The translations under genes were made by a program, and so were the position numbers. This document shows positions 1 through 6,917 of a stretch of 16,936 bases of DNA, one piece after another. The notes below the pieces were generated by a model, which was not told the DNA's origin, did no database searches, and saw only the letters and a program-made list of their open reading frames with translations. Every line of letters starts with the position of its first letter. The first letter of the stretch is position 1. The stretch covers positions 1 through 16,936 of the forward strand of contig JBEGQX010000279.1 of assembly GCA_041180805.1 (NCBI GenBank). Reading direction: 5' to 3'. This DNA comes from JBEGQX01 sp041180805 (GTDB lineage Bacteria; Planctomycetota; Planctomycetia; Gemmatales; Gemmataceae).

Positions 1-108
1 TCCTCTGGACACTTCTTGAAAGGAAGCTATACCTGCGAACCTCCCGGGGTAGATTCCCTGCAACCATACGCAATCAGGGGCCTTGGGAAAAATAGGCAAG
101 AGGCCAGA

Positions 109-1047
109 ATGTTTCCTCGCAGGGTACAACCTTATTACGAAACTTCCCTGGGGAAGTGTTACTTGGGAGATGCCTTGGAGCTATTGGGCAAGGTTCCCAG
201 TAACTCGGTTTCACTGGTTGTAACCTCTCCACCCTTTGCCTTGCGGCGCAAAAAAGCCTACGGGAATGTGGATGCCAGCAATTATGTCGAATGGTTTCTA
301 CCGTTCGCATGGGAAATACACCGCATCTTAAAGAGTGATGGATCTTTTGTGATGGATTTGGCCGGGGCATGGAACCCCAAGAAGGGAACCAAGTCGCTAT
401 TCCAATACGAGTTGATCCTGCAATTGTGCAAAAAGTTCCACTTGGCTCAGGAATTCTACTGGTACAACCCCAGCAAACTTCCAACCCCGGCAGAGTGGGT
501 CACCATCAGGCGTACCCGGGTGAAAGATGCTGTGAACATGGTCTGGTGGTTATCCAAATCCGAGGAACCCCAGGCTGACAATAGAAGAGTTTTAAAACCT
601 TACAGTAATTCGATGAAGCGGCTATTGCGCGATGGCTATCAAACAGCCATGCGACCATCACAACATGAAATCGGACCGCACTTTCAAAAGGATAACGGAG
701 GCGCCATACCTCCGAACCTTTTATCGATACCGAACTGCAAGAGCGCAGATGGATACATTCAAGAATGCAAAAAGCAAGGTCTGATAATCCATCCCGCCCG
801 GTTCCCAGATCCGTTACCGGAATTTTTCATCAAATTTCTTACCAGCGAGGGGCAGACGGTCCTGGATCCATTTTCCGGCAGCAATGTAACAGGTTCCATG
901 GCCGAGAAGTTGGGGCGCAGTTGGACCGCTTTTGAAATCAACGAGGATTATGTGACCAGTTCCATGATCCGTTTTGAAAATTCTAGTGGTCCTAAAAAGA
1001 CAAAGGGCCCCGGCAAAAAACCGGAGCCCTTGAAAAAGACTGCCTGA
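109..1047 (+). CDS. PvuII-like site-specific DNA (cytosine-N4) methyltransferase
   Basis: Predicted to transfer a methyl group from S-adenosylmethionine to the N4 amino group of cytosine in a short DNA site. The catalytic motif TSPPF (SPPF at residues 40-43) comes before the SAM-binding motif DPFSGSN (253-259) and an acidic FEINEDY strand (from 275). That order is the beta class, and SPPF is typical of N4-cytosine enzymes. From memory the whole chain resembles M.PvuII (CAGCTG), including SPPFAL, NPSKLP, RVKDAVN, DNGGxIPPNLL and HPARFP. The ATG at 109 is chosen because AAGAGG lies 5 bases upstream and the family N-terminus fits. An in-frame TTG at 16 would add 31 residues with no visible ribosome site. 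The Lys/Pro-rich tail is encoded over a hairpin that serves the opposite gene. No restriction endonuclease is visible in the window, so it may be solitary or paired with a gene further left. The exact target site is inference. Confidence 0.9.
   Translation: MFPRRVQPYYETSLGKCYLGDALELLGKVPSNSVSLVVTSPPFALRRKKAYGNVDASNYVEWFLPFAWEIHRILKSDGSFVMDLAGAWNPKKGTKSLFQYELILQLCKKFHLAQEFYWYNPSKLPTPAEWVTIRRTRVKDAVNMVWWLSKSEEPQADNRRVLKPYSNSMKRLLRDGYQTAMRPSQHEIGPHFQKDNGGAIPPNLLSIPNCKSADGYIQECKKQGLIIHPARFPDPLPEFFIKFLTSEGQTVLDPFSGSNVTGSMAEKLGRSWTAFEINEDYVTSSMIRFENSSGPKKTKGPGKKPEPLKKTA
1003..1031 (-). terminator. Intrinsic terminator of the convergent gene, inside the methyltransferase 3' end
   Basis: Arms AAGGGCCCCGG (1003-1013) and CCGGAGCCCTT (1021-1031) pair with a single mismatch around a 7-base loop. 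On the minus strand the hairpin is followed by a T-rich run (TTTGTCTTTTT). On the plus strand the following bases are A-rich, so the signal works for the leftward gene ending at 1051. It overlaps the last codons of the methyltransferase. Confidence 0.75.
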
Positions 1048-1050
1048 AAA

Positions 1051-1740
1051 TCAAACTTTGGCCGTCCTGGCACGCAAAAGATTCAAGTGTCTTGCAAACC
1101 TCTCCTCGAGGTACTTGAAAGCCTCCACAGCCTTGCTGACATCATTCTGTGAAATACTTTGGCCGGAACTAAGCACCGCGGTACCAAGGCCAATCTGACG
1201 ATCCAAATGATCAATGGTCTTGCGAACAGAAGCAAGACGATGGTCTATCTGGGCCGAGTTCATGCCATCGACCACTCCCCAAAACTTGCAAGCCTCGGTG
1301 AAGGTTACTTCCTGCTTCAGACCACCGGTGATTTTTTCCATGGCAACACAGTCCATGATGGCAAGAAGGTTTTTATCCACCTCCTTGTTCACACGCACAT
1401 TCGATTGCTTGGAGGCGGGACGGTCCTCACCTTTGAGGATACGCTTTACCACCACATGGCCATCCTTGGTAAGCGTGTAAAGCTTTTGACCGGCCTTGGA
1501 TAACCATCCCCTGCGTGCCAACCCCTTTTCCCCCATGATGCTGGCAAGCACCTTGTTGGAGTCCGGATATTGGGTATCAAATCCCTTCAATCCAAATGTT
1601 TTCGGGTACTTCTGCCAGGCTACCACGATCAAAGCTTCTGCGGTAAAAGGTGACTGACCATTTTCCTCAAGCTGGTGGGCGGCTAACAGTATTTTTTCAG
1701 GTACCGTGCAATCTTCTATCGAGAAAGTCTTTTGAGCCAT
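1051..1740 (-). CDS. Uncharacterised protein, winged-helix-like N-terminal half
   Basis: Family not recognised. With the ATG at 1740 the protein has 229 residues, is soluble, and has no signal peptide or membrane segment. Residues about 8-95 alternate helices with a short end reading LYTLTKDGHVVVKRI, which resembles the recognition helix and wing of winged-helix proteins. The C-terminal half is helical, with heptad-like runs (RLASVRKTIDHLDRQIG; AVEAFKYLEERFARHL) suggesting a coiled coil or oligomerisation region. The ATG at 1740 is preferred because AGGA lies 5-6 bases upstream. An ATG at 1797 would give 248 residues but lacks a ribosome site. The gene faces the methyltransferase with only 3 bases between stop codons. 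It does not resemble PvuII endonuclease as I recall it. DNA binding or a link to methylation is inference. Confidence 0.75.
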   Translation of the reverse strand: MAQKTFSIEDCTVPEKILLAAHQLEENGQSPFTAEALIVVAWQKYPKTFGLKGFDTQYPDSNKVLASIMGEKGLARRGWLSKAGQKLYTLTKDGHVVVKRILKGEDRPASKQSNVRVNKEVDKNLLAIMDCVAMEKITGGLKQEVTFTEACKFWGVVDGMNSAQIDHRLASVRKTIDHLDRQIGLGTAVLSSGQSISQNDVSKAVEAFKYLEERFARHLNLLRARTAKV

Positions 1741-1892
1741 TTGATTCCTGACAGGTAATAATTCTCGCTGGGACTTCGATTGAATCACCTTCTGCATGGC
1801 GCATCAAGGAAAATCCAACCAAGTTTTTCAACAAACAAGTGACCCGTTGGAAGGCTCAGAATTCTTGTTGCAATATTTGCATTTTGCCTCTT

Positions 1893-2954
1893 CTAACATT
1901 CTTGCTCTTCCTGCAGTTCTGACTGGGTAATCTCCCTGAGTAATTCAGTGGCGTATGCGCCGGCTCCCAGCTCAAACGAAAACCAGATTCCACCTTCAGC
2001 CAGGCGAAATTCAATGTCTGGACACGAGTACACCAACACCCGCCTGCTTCCCATGGCCAATTTTCCCTGTTGCTTCCAGACATTTTCAGGAACCGAAAAC
2101 CTTGCAAAAATCGCCTCTTCGAGTTTCATAGCCTCTTCTTTGGGTTCGGGATACACTTTCCAACCCGCGATTGGCCCGGTTATTGCCAGACCTCCCGCAT
2201 CAAGCCTTTGCTGATCTTCCTGGATGTCCCTAGTCAGGCAACGCTTCTCCTGAGGCAAAAGACTGAGCACATCCCCTGCTATTACCTTTCGATGCAATCC
2301 ATTCTGGATTCGATACCTTAGCACCTCATTGAACAAGGCTGACTGAACGGCACTGATTGCAAGCCTGCGTAAAAAGTTGGGGACTTTGACCCGGCTGCCT
2401 TTGATTAGATCAAGGCCCGTCCGTAAAGTTTCCCGGTTTTTTCCGAACCGCTGCTCCCCATAAAAATTCCAAAGCCCCTGCTCTTTCAATCTGGCAAGAA
2501 TGACTTTCACCCTTTCTTGCAGTCGCTCCCCCTCGTTAGTCCGCAAAAAAACCTCGAATTTGTTTCCATGAAGATGTCCGGGGCGAAGTTTATTCGAATG
2601 CCTGGAGGTTTCCAGAATCTTCAGGCCGGGGAGTTCCATACTTCCCAAACCCTTTTCTGCAGATTTTGGCAAACTGATCCATTGTCGGGTAACCGCCTTC
2701 CGATCCTTGTAACCAGCCATCCCAATTTCCGAGGAATCAATACCCAGTAACCTTCCCAATTCTCTCACAAGAAAAGGCCCCGAAAGATCCCGTTTCTCCA
2801 CCCAGAGGTACAAAAATTCTCCCTCGCCAGAAGGCTGGTAGGCAGGTATTTCCGTAACCACGAAGTCCTCGGGAATAGATTTGATCTGGCCAAGGACAGG
2901 TTCCAAACCCTGTGTCGCCAACGGAAGGGGTGGCATTTCAAGCAATTGTTCCAT
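1893..2954 (-). CDS. truD: tRNA pseudouridine(13) synthase TruD
   Basis: Isomerises U13 of certain tRNAs to pseudouridine in the cytoplasm. Family hallmarks are all present: an N-terminal IPEDFVVTEIP segment, the catalytic motif GYKDRKAVTRQ with the nucleophilic Asp at about residue 84, NFYGEQRFG (the family NxxGxQRFG), and the C-terminal GAGAYATELLREI. The length of 353 residues is usual for TruD. The ATG at 2954 has AGGA about 11 bases upstream. An in-frame TTG at 2978 would add 8 residues with no ribosome site, so the ATG is preferred. The gene is transcribed divergently from the aldehyde dehydrogenase across about 60 bases, and the unknown winged-helix-like gene follows on the same strand after about 150 bases. 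No terminator was seen after truD, so the two may be co-transcribed. Confidence 0.95.
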   Translation of the reverse strand: MEQLLEMPPLPLATQGLEPVLGQIKSIPEDFVVTEIPAYQPSGEGEFLYLWVEKRDLSGPFLVRELGRLLGIDSSEIGMAGYKDRKAVTRQWISLPKSAEKGLGSMELPGLKILETSRHSNKLRPGHLHGNKFEVFLRTNEGERLQERVKVILARLKEQGLWNFYGEQRFGKNRETLRTGLDLIKGSRVKVPNFLRRLAISAVQSALFNEVLRYRIQNGLHRKVIAGDVLSLLPQEKRCLTRDIQEDQQRLDAGGLAITGPIAGWKVYPEPKEEAMKLEEAIFARFSVPENVWKQQGKLAMGSRRVLVYSCPDIEFRLAEGGIWFSFELGAGAYATELLREITQSELQEEQEC

Positions 2955-3015
2955 GGTTTGGTAATTCCTGTTTCGCAAATGTTAATTCTGAACTTCTTCG
3001 ACTAAGATAAAAGAT

Positions 3016-4494
3016 ATGAATCCATCCATGTTTCCCACTGCTGAAATTGAAAAGCTGGTGTCGCAAGCCAGCAAGGCCCAGAGTTTGTGGCAGGAAACTC
3101 CAGTGCGGGAACGACTTCGAAATGTCAAAGAATTCCGTTTTCAAATCGTTGAACAAAAAGACAGGCTTTTGGAAGCGGTTCAACATGATATTTCCAAAAG
3201 ACCCGAGGAAACCCTTGGAGCGGAATTGTTACCACTGGCGGAAGCCTGCAGGTTCCTTGAAAAACAATCACATCAAATCCTTGGCCCCAGAAAAATAGGC
3301 TGGCTGGAAACACCTCTATGGATGAGCTTTCAAAAAACTGTTGTTCACCGCCATCCCAGGGGAATTGTGGGGATTATCGGAACTTGGAATTACCCCATAC
3401 TTCTCAACGGGGTTCAAATTCTTCAAGCCCTTGTCGCAGGTAATGCGGTAATTTGGAAACCATCTGAAAATGCCGTTCGAACCGCTGAAGTGTTGCTGGA
3501 CATTTTTCAACTTTGCAAATTTCCTGACGGCCTTTTACAAGCCTTGGAACCTTCTGCAACCGCGGGAAAAGCCTTGGTGGAGGCACCCATACATTTTCTA
3601 ATCATGACGGGTGGAGCATCCACCGGAAAAATTATCGCAAAAAACTTGGCTGAAAGGCTTATTCCATCCGTTTTGGAACTTTCGGGTAATGATGCGTTTT
3701 TGGTTTGTGATGATGCCGACTTTCCCCTGGCAGCAAAAGCCGCCTGGTTTGCTGCAAACATCAACCATGGTCAGACCTGCATGGCGGGCAGACGCATATT
3801 GGTTCCTAAACAGCGTGTGAAACCATTCATTGAATTCATCAAAAGCCATGCCCAAAAATCCATCCCCAAGCCACTGGTGATTCCTTCACAAGGCGAAGTG
3901 GCTTTGAAGGTAATCCATGATTCCATCAGGGATGGGGCCAAGTTGGAGTGGCCTGGCACCGGCGCAGATTCCATTTTTCAAGATAACCTATTCACCCCTG
4001 TAATACTTTCCGGAGTCCATGAAAAAATGGCCTTTGCAAGGGAGGCAACCTTTGCACCGGTTATGGGAATCATGGAGTATGAAACCCTTGGTCAGGCCAT
4101 TCAAACTATAAACGAATGCCCGTATGGATTGTGTGCCAGCATATTCTCTCAAAACATACAGCAAGCGAAACAACTAGCCCTGCAAATTCATTGTGGGGAA
4201 ATTTCCATAAACGATACCATCGCCCCTCATGCACACCCTGCCACGCCTTTTGGCGGAACAGGCCAAAGTGGATGGGGAATCACCCAAGGCTTGGAAGGCC
4301 TTTTGGAATTGACCGTACCAAAAACTGTTTCGGTGGCGCGCGGCAAATTCCGCCCCCATTACGACCTGGCAATGGAAGGTGCACCCAACCCAAAATCTTT
4401 CCTGGGGAACATCCTTTACGGATTACACGGTAGAAACTATTGGAAGCGATTCACATCATGGCTTTCTGCCATGAACGAGGGCCGCAAACTTTAA
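3016..4494 (+). CDS. NAD(P)-dependent aldehyde dehydrogenase family protein
   Basis: Oxidises an aldehyde to a carboxylic acid with NAD(P)+. All key ALDH-superfamily elements are visible in 492 residues: TWNYP with Asn125 (oxyanion), WKPSE with Lys148 (cofactor), the TGGASTGK turn (198-205), LELSG with general-base Glu221, and GQTC with catalytic Cys255, then PFGGTGQSGWG near the end. The chain is close to class-3 or fatty-aldehyde/coniferyl-type enzymes: it lacks an N-terminal extension and has a basic aromatic C-terminus (NYWKRFTSW) that might touch a membrane. The substrate cannot be read from sequence. The ATG at 3016 follows only a weak AAGAT. A second ATG at 3028 is possible but also lacks a ribosome site. 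The gene is divergent from truD and convergent with the zinc-ribbon gene (39 bases between ends), so it is probably monocistronic. Confidence 0.93.
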   Translation: MNPSMFPTAEIEKLVSQASKAQSLWQETPVRERLRNVKEFRFQIVEQKDRLLEAVQHDISKRPEETLGAELLPLAEACRFLEKQSHQILGPRKIGWLETPLWMSFQKTVVHRHPRGIVGIIGTWNYPILLNGVQILQALVAGNAVIWKPSENAVRTAEVLLDIFQLCKFPDGLLQALEPSATAGKALVEAPIHFLIMTGGASTGKIIAKNLAERLIPSVLELSGNDAFLVCDDADFPLAAKAAWFAANINHGQTCMAGRRILVPKQRVKPFIEFIKSHAQKSIPKPLVIPSQGEVALKVIHDSIRDGAKLEWPGTGADSIFQDNLFTPVILSGVHEKMAFAREATFAPVMGIMEYETLGQAIQTINECPYGLCASIFSQNIQQAKQLALQIHCGEISINDTIAPHAHPATPFGGTGQSGWGITQGLEGLLELTVPKTVSVARGKFRPHYDLAMEGAPNPKSFLGNILYGLHGRNYWKRFTSWLSAMNEGRKL

Positions 4495-4533
4495 CAACAA
4501 ACTTGGCTGATCAATGATTCAAGGTGCGAAAGA

Positions 4534-5592
4534 TTAGTCCAGGTCTCCCTTATAAGCAAACCCTTCCTTCACTTCCTCCTTGAGAAGAATTGTTAACGCC
4601 ATGGCGCCCATGGCAAGGGAACCAACGTATTCCAGACAAAGCAAAAACAATGGATGGGTAAATAGTTGAAGAAGATCAAATCCCTCTTCCGGAAATAACT
4701 GCATGGGGTCCGGCTTGACATCGGCGGACCAGATTTTCACGATCAATCCAATGCAGTTAATGGGAATAATGCTCATTACAGCGCAAGCAATGGACCAATT
4801 ATAAGATTCCATGGCCTGCATTTTCACCGCCGCCATGGCAATGAACAGGTTGTAGCCAAGAATGATCAGGCTGCAAATGATCCACGCAATTCTGTAAGGA
4901 ATGTGTTTTTTGCGAATCTCTTTAATGAACTCACGCTCTGGTTCTTCAAGGTTGATACCTGTTTCCGCGGAAAGATCGTTCTTCTTTTCCTTGTACAATT
5001 CTGGATAGACATTCTTTCGAAGTATGTCGTTCTTATTATCGTTATCGATGGTTTTTGCCCGATCAGCCAACTTCTTGGCTTCATCACCCTTGGCATTGGC
5101 TATGGCTTCCTTGAAATAAGCCTTCAAGGTGTCGCGATAATCAAGAATATCTTCCTGAAAGAGGAATGGCCACACACCTATGCCAAAACTTGCAAAAGCA
5201 AGGGCCACGCAAAAGATACTGCGCATGATGATCTTGTTGGAAGGCCCCAAAACAGCGGCCTGCGCGGGGCCTCGCAGATCCTTGACAGAGTTATCCAGCG
5301 CGTAATCAACCTTGGGCTTTTCCTTTTTATCCTGGGGTGTGGGGGCGGATTGCTCCCGAAGTCCATAATGACCGCCACCATCCTCCTCATCATCCATGGG
5401 CTTCTTGGATGGTTCTTCTTTGGCCGGTTTTGGATCGTCTTTTGGTTTTGGAGGTGCGGTTTGTGCCGGTGCCGGCACAGTAATGATTTCACTGCATTTG
5501 GGACAGCGAATTTTTTTTCCCGGGGTAATGGTGGCGGGCAACTTGAGGTTTGCTCCGCACTTTTCGCACTTCACGCTGGTCGCATTTGACAT
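4534..5592 (-). CDS. Zinc-ribbon membrane protein with Pro/Lys-rich linker, unknown function
   Basis: No function can be assigned. The 352-residue chain has three visible parts. First is a zinc ribbon with Cys9-x2-Cys12 and Cys30-x2-Cys33, the latter in an IRCPKC context like MJ0042-type fingers. Second is a low-complexity linker rich in Pro, Lys, Glu and Asp (about 40-110). Third is a membrane part with about four hydrophobic segments (roughly 122-146, 235-257, 266-288, 313-337). A charged region of about 85 residues lies between the first two segments and looks helical. Planctomycetes encode many proteins of this layout. The ATG at 5592 has AAGGG 8 bases upstream. An in-frame GTG directly before it (5595) is also possible. 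The gene follows the THUMP methyltransferase by 23 bases on the same strand, so both probably share one transcript. Membrane topology is inference. Confidence 0.85.
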   Translation of the reverse strand: MSNATSVKCEKCGANLKLPATITPGKKIRCPKCSEIITVPAPAQTAPPKPKDDPKPAKEEPSKKPMDDEEDGGGHYGLREQSAPTPQDKKEKPKVDYALDNSVKDLRGPAQAAVLGPSNKIIMRSIFCVALAFASFGIGVWPFLFQEDILDYRDTLKAYFKEAIANAKGDEAKKLADRAKTIDNDNKNDILRKNVYPELYKEKKNDLSAETGINLEEPEREFIKEIRKKHIPYRIAWIICSLIILGYNLFIAMAAVKMQAMESYNWSIACAVMSIIPINCIGLIVKIWSADVKPDPMQLFPEEGFDLLQLFTHPLFLLCLEYVGSLAMGAMALTILLKEEVKEGFAYKGDLD

Positions 5593-5615
5593 CACTGCAT
5601 CCCTTAAATTTTATT

Positions 5616-6713
5616 TCAGACGGCAGATAGTGTAACCGGCGAATCGGGCTTTTGCCATAGGCTGATAGTTGCCATTTGACCAAGAATTCTTGCCCGGTAT
5701 CTTTTCTCGCAAGTCCACTTCAGCTTTTCACAAGCTTCCCTGAGAACCGCAAACTCGGAAACCAATAGAACCGCCTTACCCTTGGGCACCAGAACTCGGT
5801 CAAACTGCCTGGCAAGATTTCTATACAACTTGGACAAATCCTGGTCGGCTGCAAGTTGTTTTCCAAACGGTGGATTGCAGATAATTCTTTCCACCGAATT
5901 ATCTCTGATTGGAAGCCTTCTAGCATCCCATTGACATAAATAGGCCCCACCAAGTTTGCGCAGATTTGCGTTTGCATCCATCACGGCAGATCGTTCTGAA
6001 TCCCCCCCAAGTGGCATGGTGTGGGGTACCCTCCAGCCTTCTGCAAATAGCTGATATTCCGCCAATATTGTTCCAGCTCCACACATGGGATCCAAAACTT
6101 GATGGTTGGGTTTGGTCTGTGCCAACCGCACCATAGCCCCGGCAACACTTGGCCGCAGTGATGCAGGCCGATGCGCGATTTTATAATCACGATGCCGCAT
6201 GCTTCGATCTGTCATGCGTAATCCCGCAACCGCGGTTTTTTCATCAATGGTCAGCCAGAATTCCAAATGGGAATTATCATCCACCATCTTCCAAGAAGAG
6301 GGAATTTTTGAAGTAATGGCTTTGGTAAACGCCCTCTGGGCATCCTTGCGATGGTAACCGTGGGTTCCCTCCATCTGGGTGATGATGCGATAAGTGGGCC
6401 GACCTTTGGTCAATGGGTGAACCTGATGGTGGAGATGTATCAGGTGGTTCCAGTCGGCATCTTTAGTGGTCCACTTGCGAATATCATCCAAGTCTGTTGC
6501 ACGGTAGGTCAGAGAATCGGTTCCCCAACCATATAAAAACACATCTTCGGTGGTCTTTAGTTCTAAAATCTCTTCGACTGGGCGTGGCGTTTTAAAAACA
6601 ACCAACCCACGATGGGTTATTTTGATGTCCCCTTTCAAGTCTTCGGAAATCTCTGAGCGTGCAATGTCTTCCAAGCCGGGGAGGGTCATTGCGTAAAAAG
6701 TTGCCGATTTCAT
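5616..6713 (-). CDS. THUMP-domain class I SAM-dependent RNA methyltransferase
   Basis: Predicted to methylate a guanine N2 position in tRNA or rRNA, as in the Trm14/TrmN and RlmL groups. The 365 residues carry an N-terminal ferredoxin-like/THUMP region (about 1-170), then a linker (HRPASLRPSVAGAMVRLA, 181-198) typical of this group. A Rossmann-type methyltransferase follows, with SAM motif DPMCGAGT (208-215) and catalytic NPPFG (280-284). The (N/D)PPF motif after the SAM motif fits base-amino methylation. Size and single methyltransferase domain favour a Trm14-like tRNA enzyme over the longer two-domain RlmL. The specific nucleotide is not determinable. The ATG at 6713 is chosen because the protein then starts as MKSATFYA, like its relatives. 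An in-frame TTG at 6755 is less likely. It is the first gene of a two-gene unit with the zinc-ribbon protein and is divergent from the alpha-CTD gene. Confidence 0.88.
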   Translation of the reverse strand: MKSATFYAMTLPGLEDIARSEISEDLKGDIKITHRGLVVFKTPRPVEEILELKTTEDVFLYGWGTDSLTYRATDLDDIRKWTTKDADWNHLIHLHHQVHPLTKGRPTYRIITQMEGTHGYHRKDAQRAFTKAITSKIPSSWKMVDDNSHLEFWLTIDEKTAVAGLRMTDRSMRHRDYKIAHRPASLRPSVAGAMVRLAQTKPNHQVLDPMCGAGTILAEYQLFAEGWRVPHTMPLGGDSERSAVMDANANLRKLGGAYLCQWDARRLPIRDNSVERIICNPPFGKQLAADQDLSKLYRNLARQFDRVLVPKGKAVLLVSEFAVLREACEKLKWTCEKRYRARILGQMATISLWQKPDSPVTLSAV

Positions 6714-6777
6714 GAAGAACCCAGTTCCATTTAGGCTTGCAAGAGAGTGAACCAAGGCGTCGGAGAGCCAAAAACCC

Positions 6778-6805
6778 TTGCTAATCAGCCTGTTATGAAT
6801 ATATT
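6778..6805 (+). promoter_or_regulatory. Possible sigma70-type promoter for the alpha-CTD/tgt/yajC/secDF run
   Basis: TTGCTA (6778-6783) and TATATT (6800-6805) are separated by 16 bases and match the -35 and -10 consensus at 4/6 and 5/6 positions. They lie in the 204-base divergent region before the alpha-CTD gene, which would give a leader of about 105 bases. A second, weaker candidate is TTGACC (6869) with TCAAAT (6893). This was judged by eye only. Confidence 0.3.
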
Positions 6806-6917
6806 TACTTTTTAAGGAAATCTTGGCTAAATGAATGGAAGCAAGCTGGGGAAGGAAGATTATCCTGCTTGACCATTAATCGCAAGTGATTGTCAAATAT
6901 TGACTTGGAGCGAATTC

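Noticed and set aside
1..108. N-terminal extension of the methyltransferase from the TTG at 16, or the tail of an upstream gene
   Set aside because: No ribosome site is visible before the TTG, the extra residues do not fit the family start, and the ATG at 109 has a good AAGAGG. No other coding signal is seen here.
1051..1740. Cognate PvuII-type restriction endonuclease for the methyltransferase
   Set aside because: Length, composition and motifs do not match PvuII endonuclease as I recall it, and no PD-(D/E)xK-like pattern stands out.
4903..5589. Plus-strand open frame of 228 codons opposite the zinc-ribbon gene
   Set aside because: It is antisense to a gene with a clear ribosome site and zinc-ribbon motif, and its hydrophobic, Phe/Gly-rich composition is what the complement of Lys/Pro/Glu codons produces.
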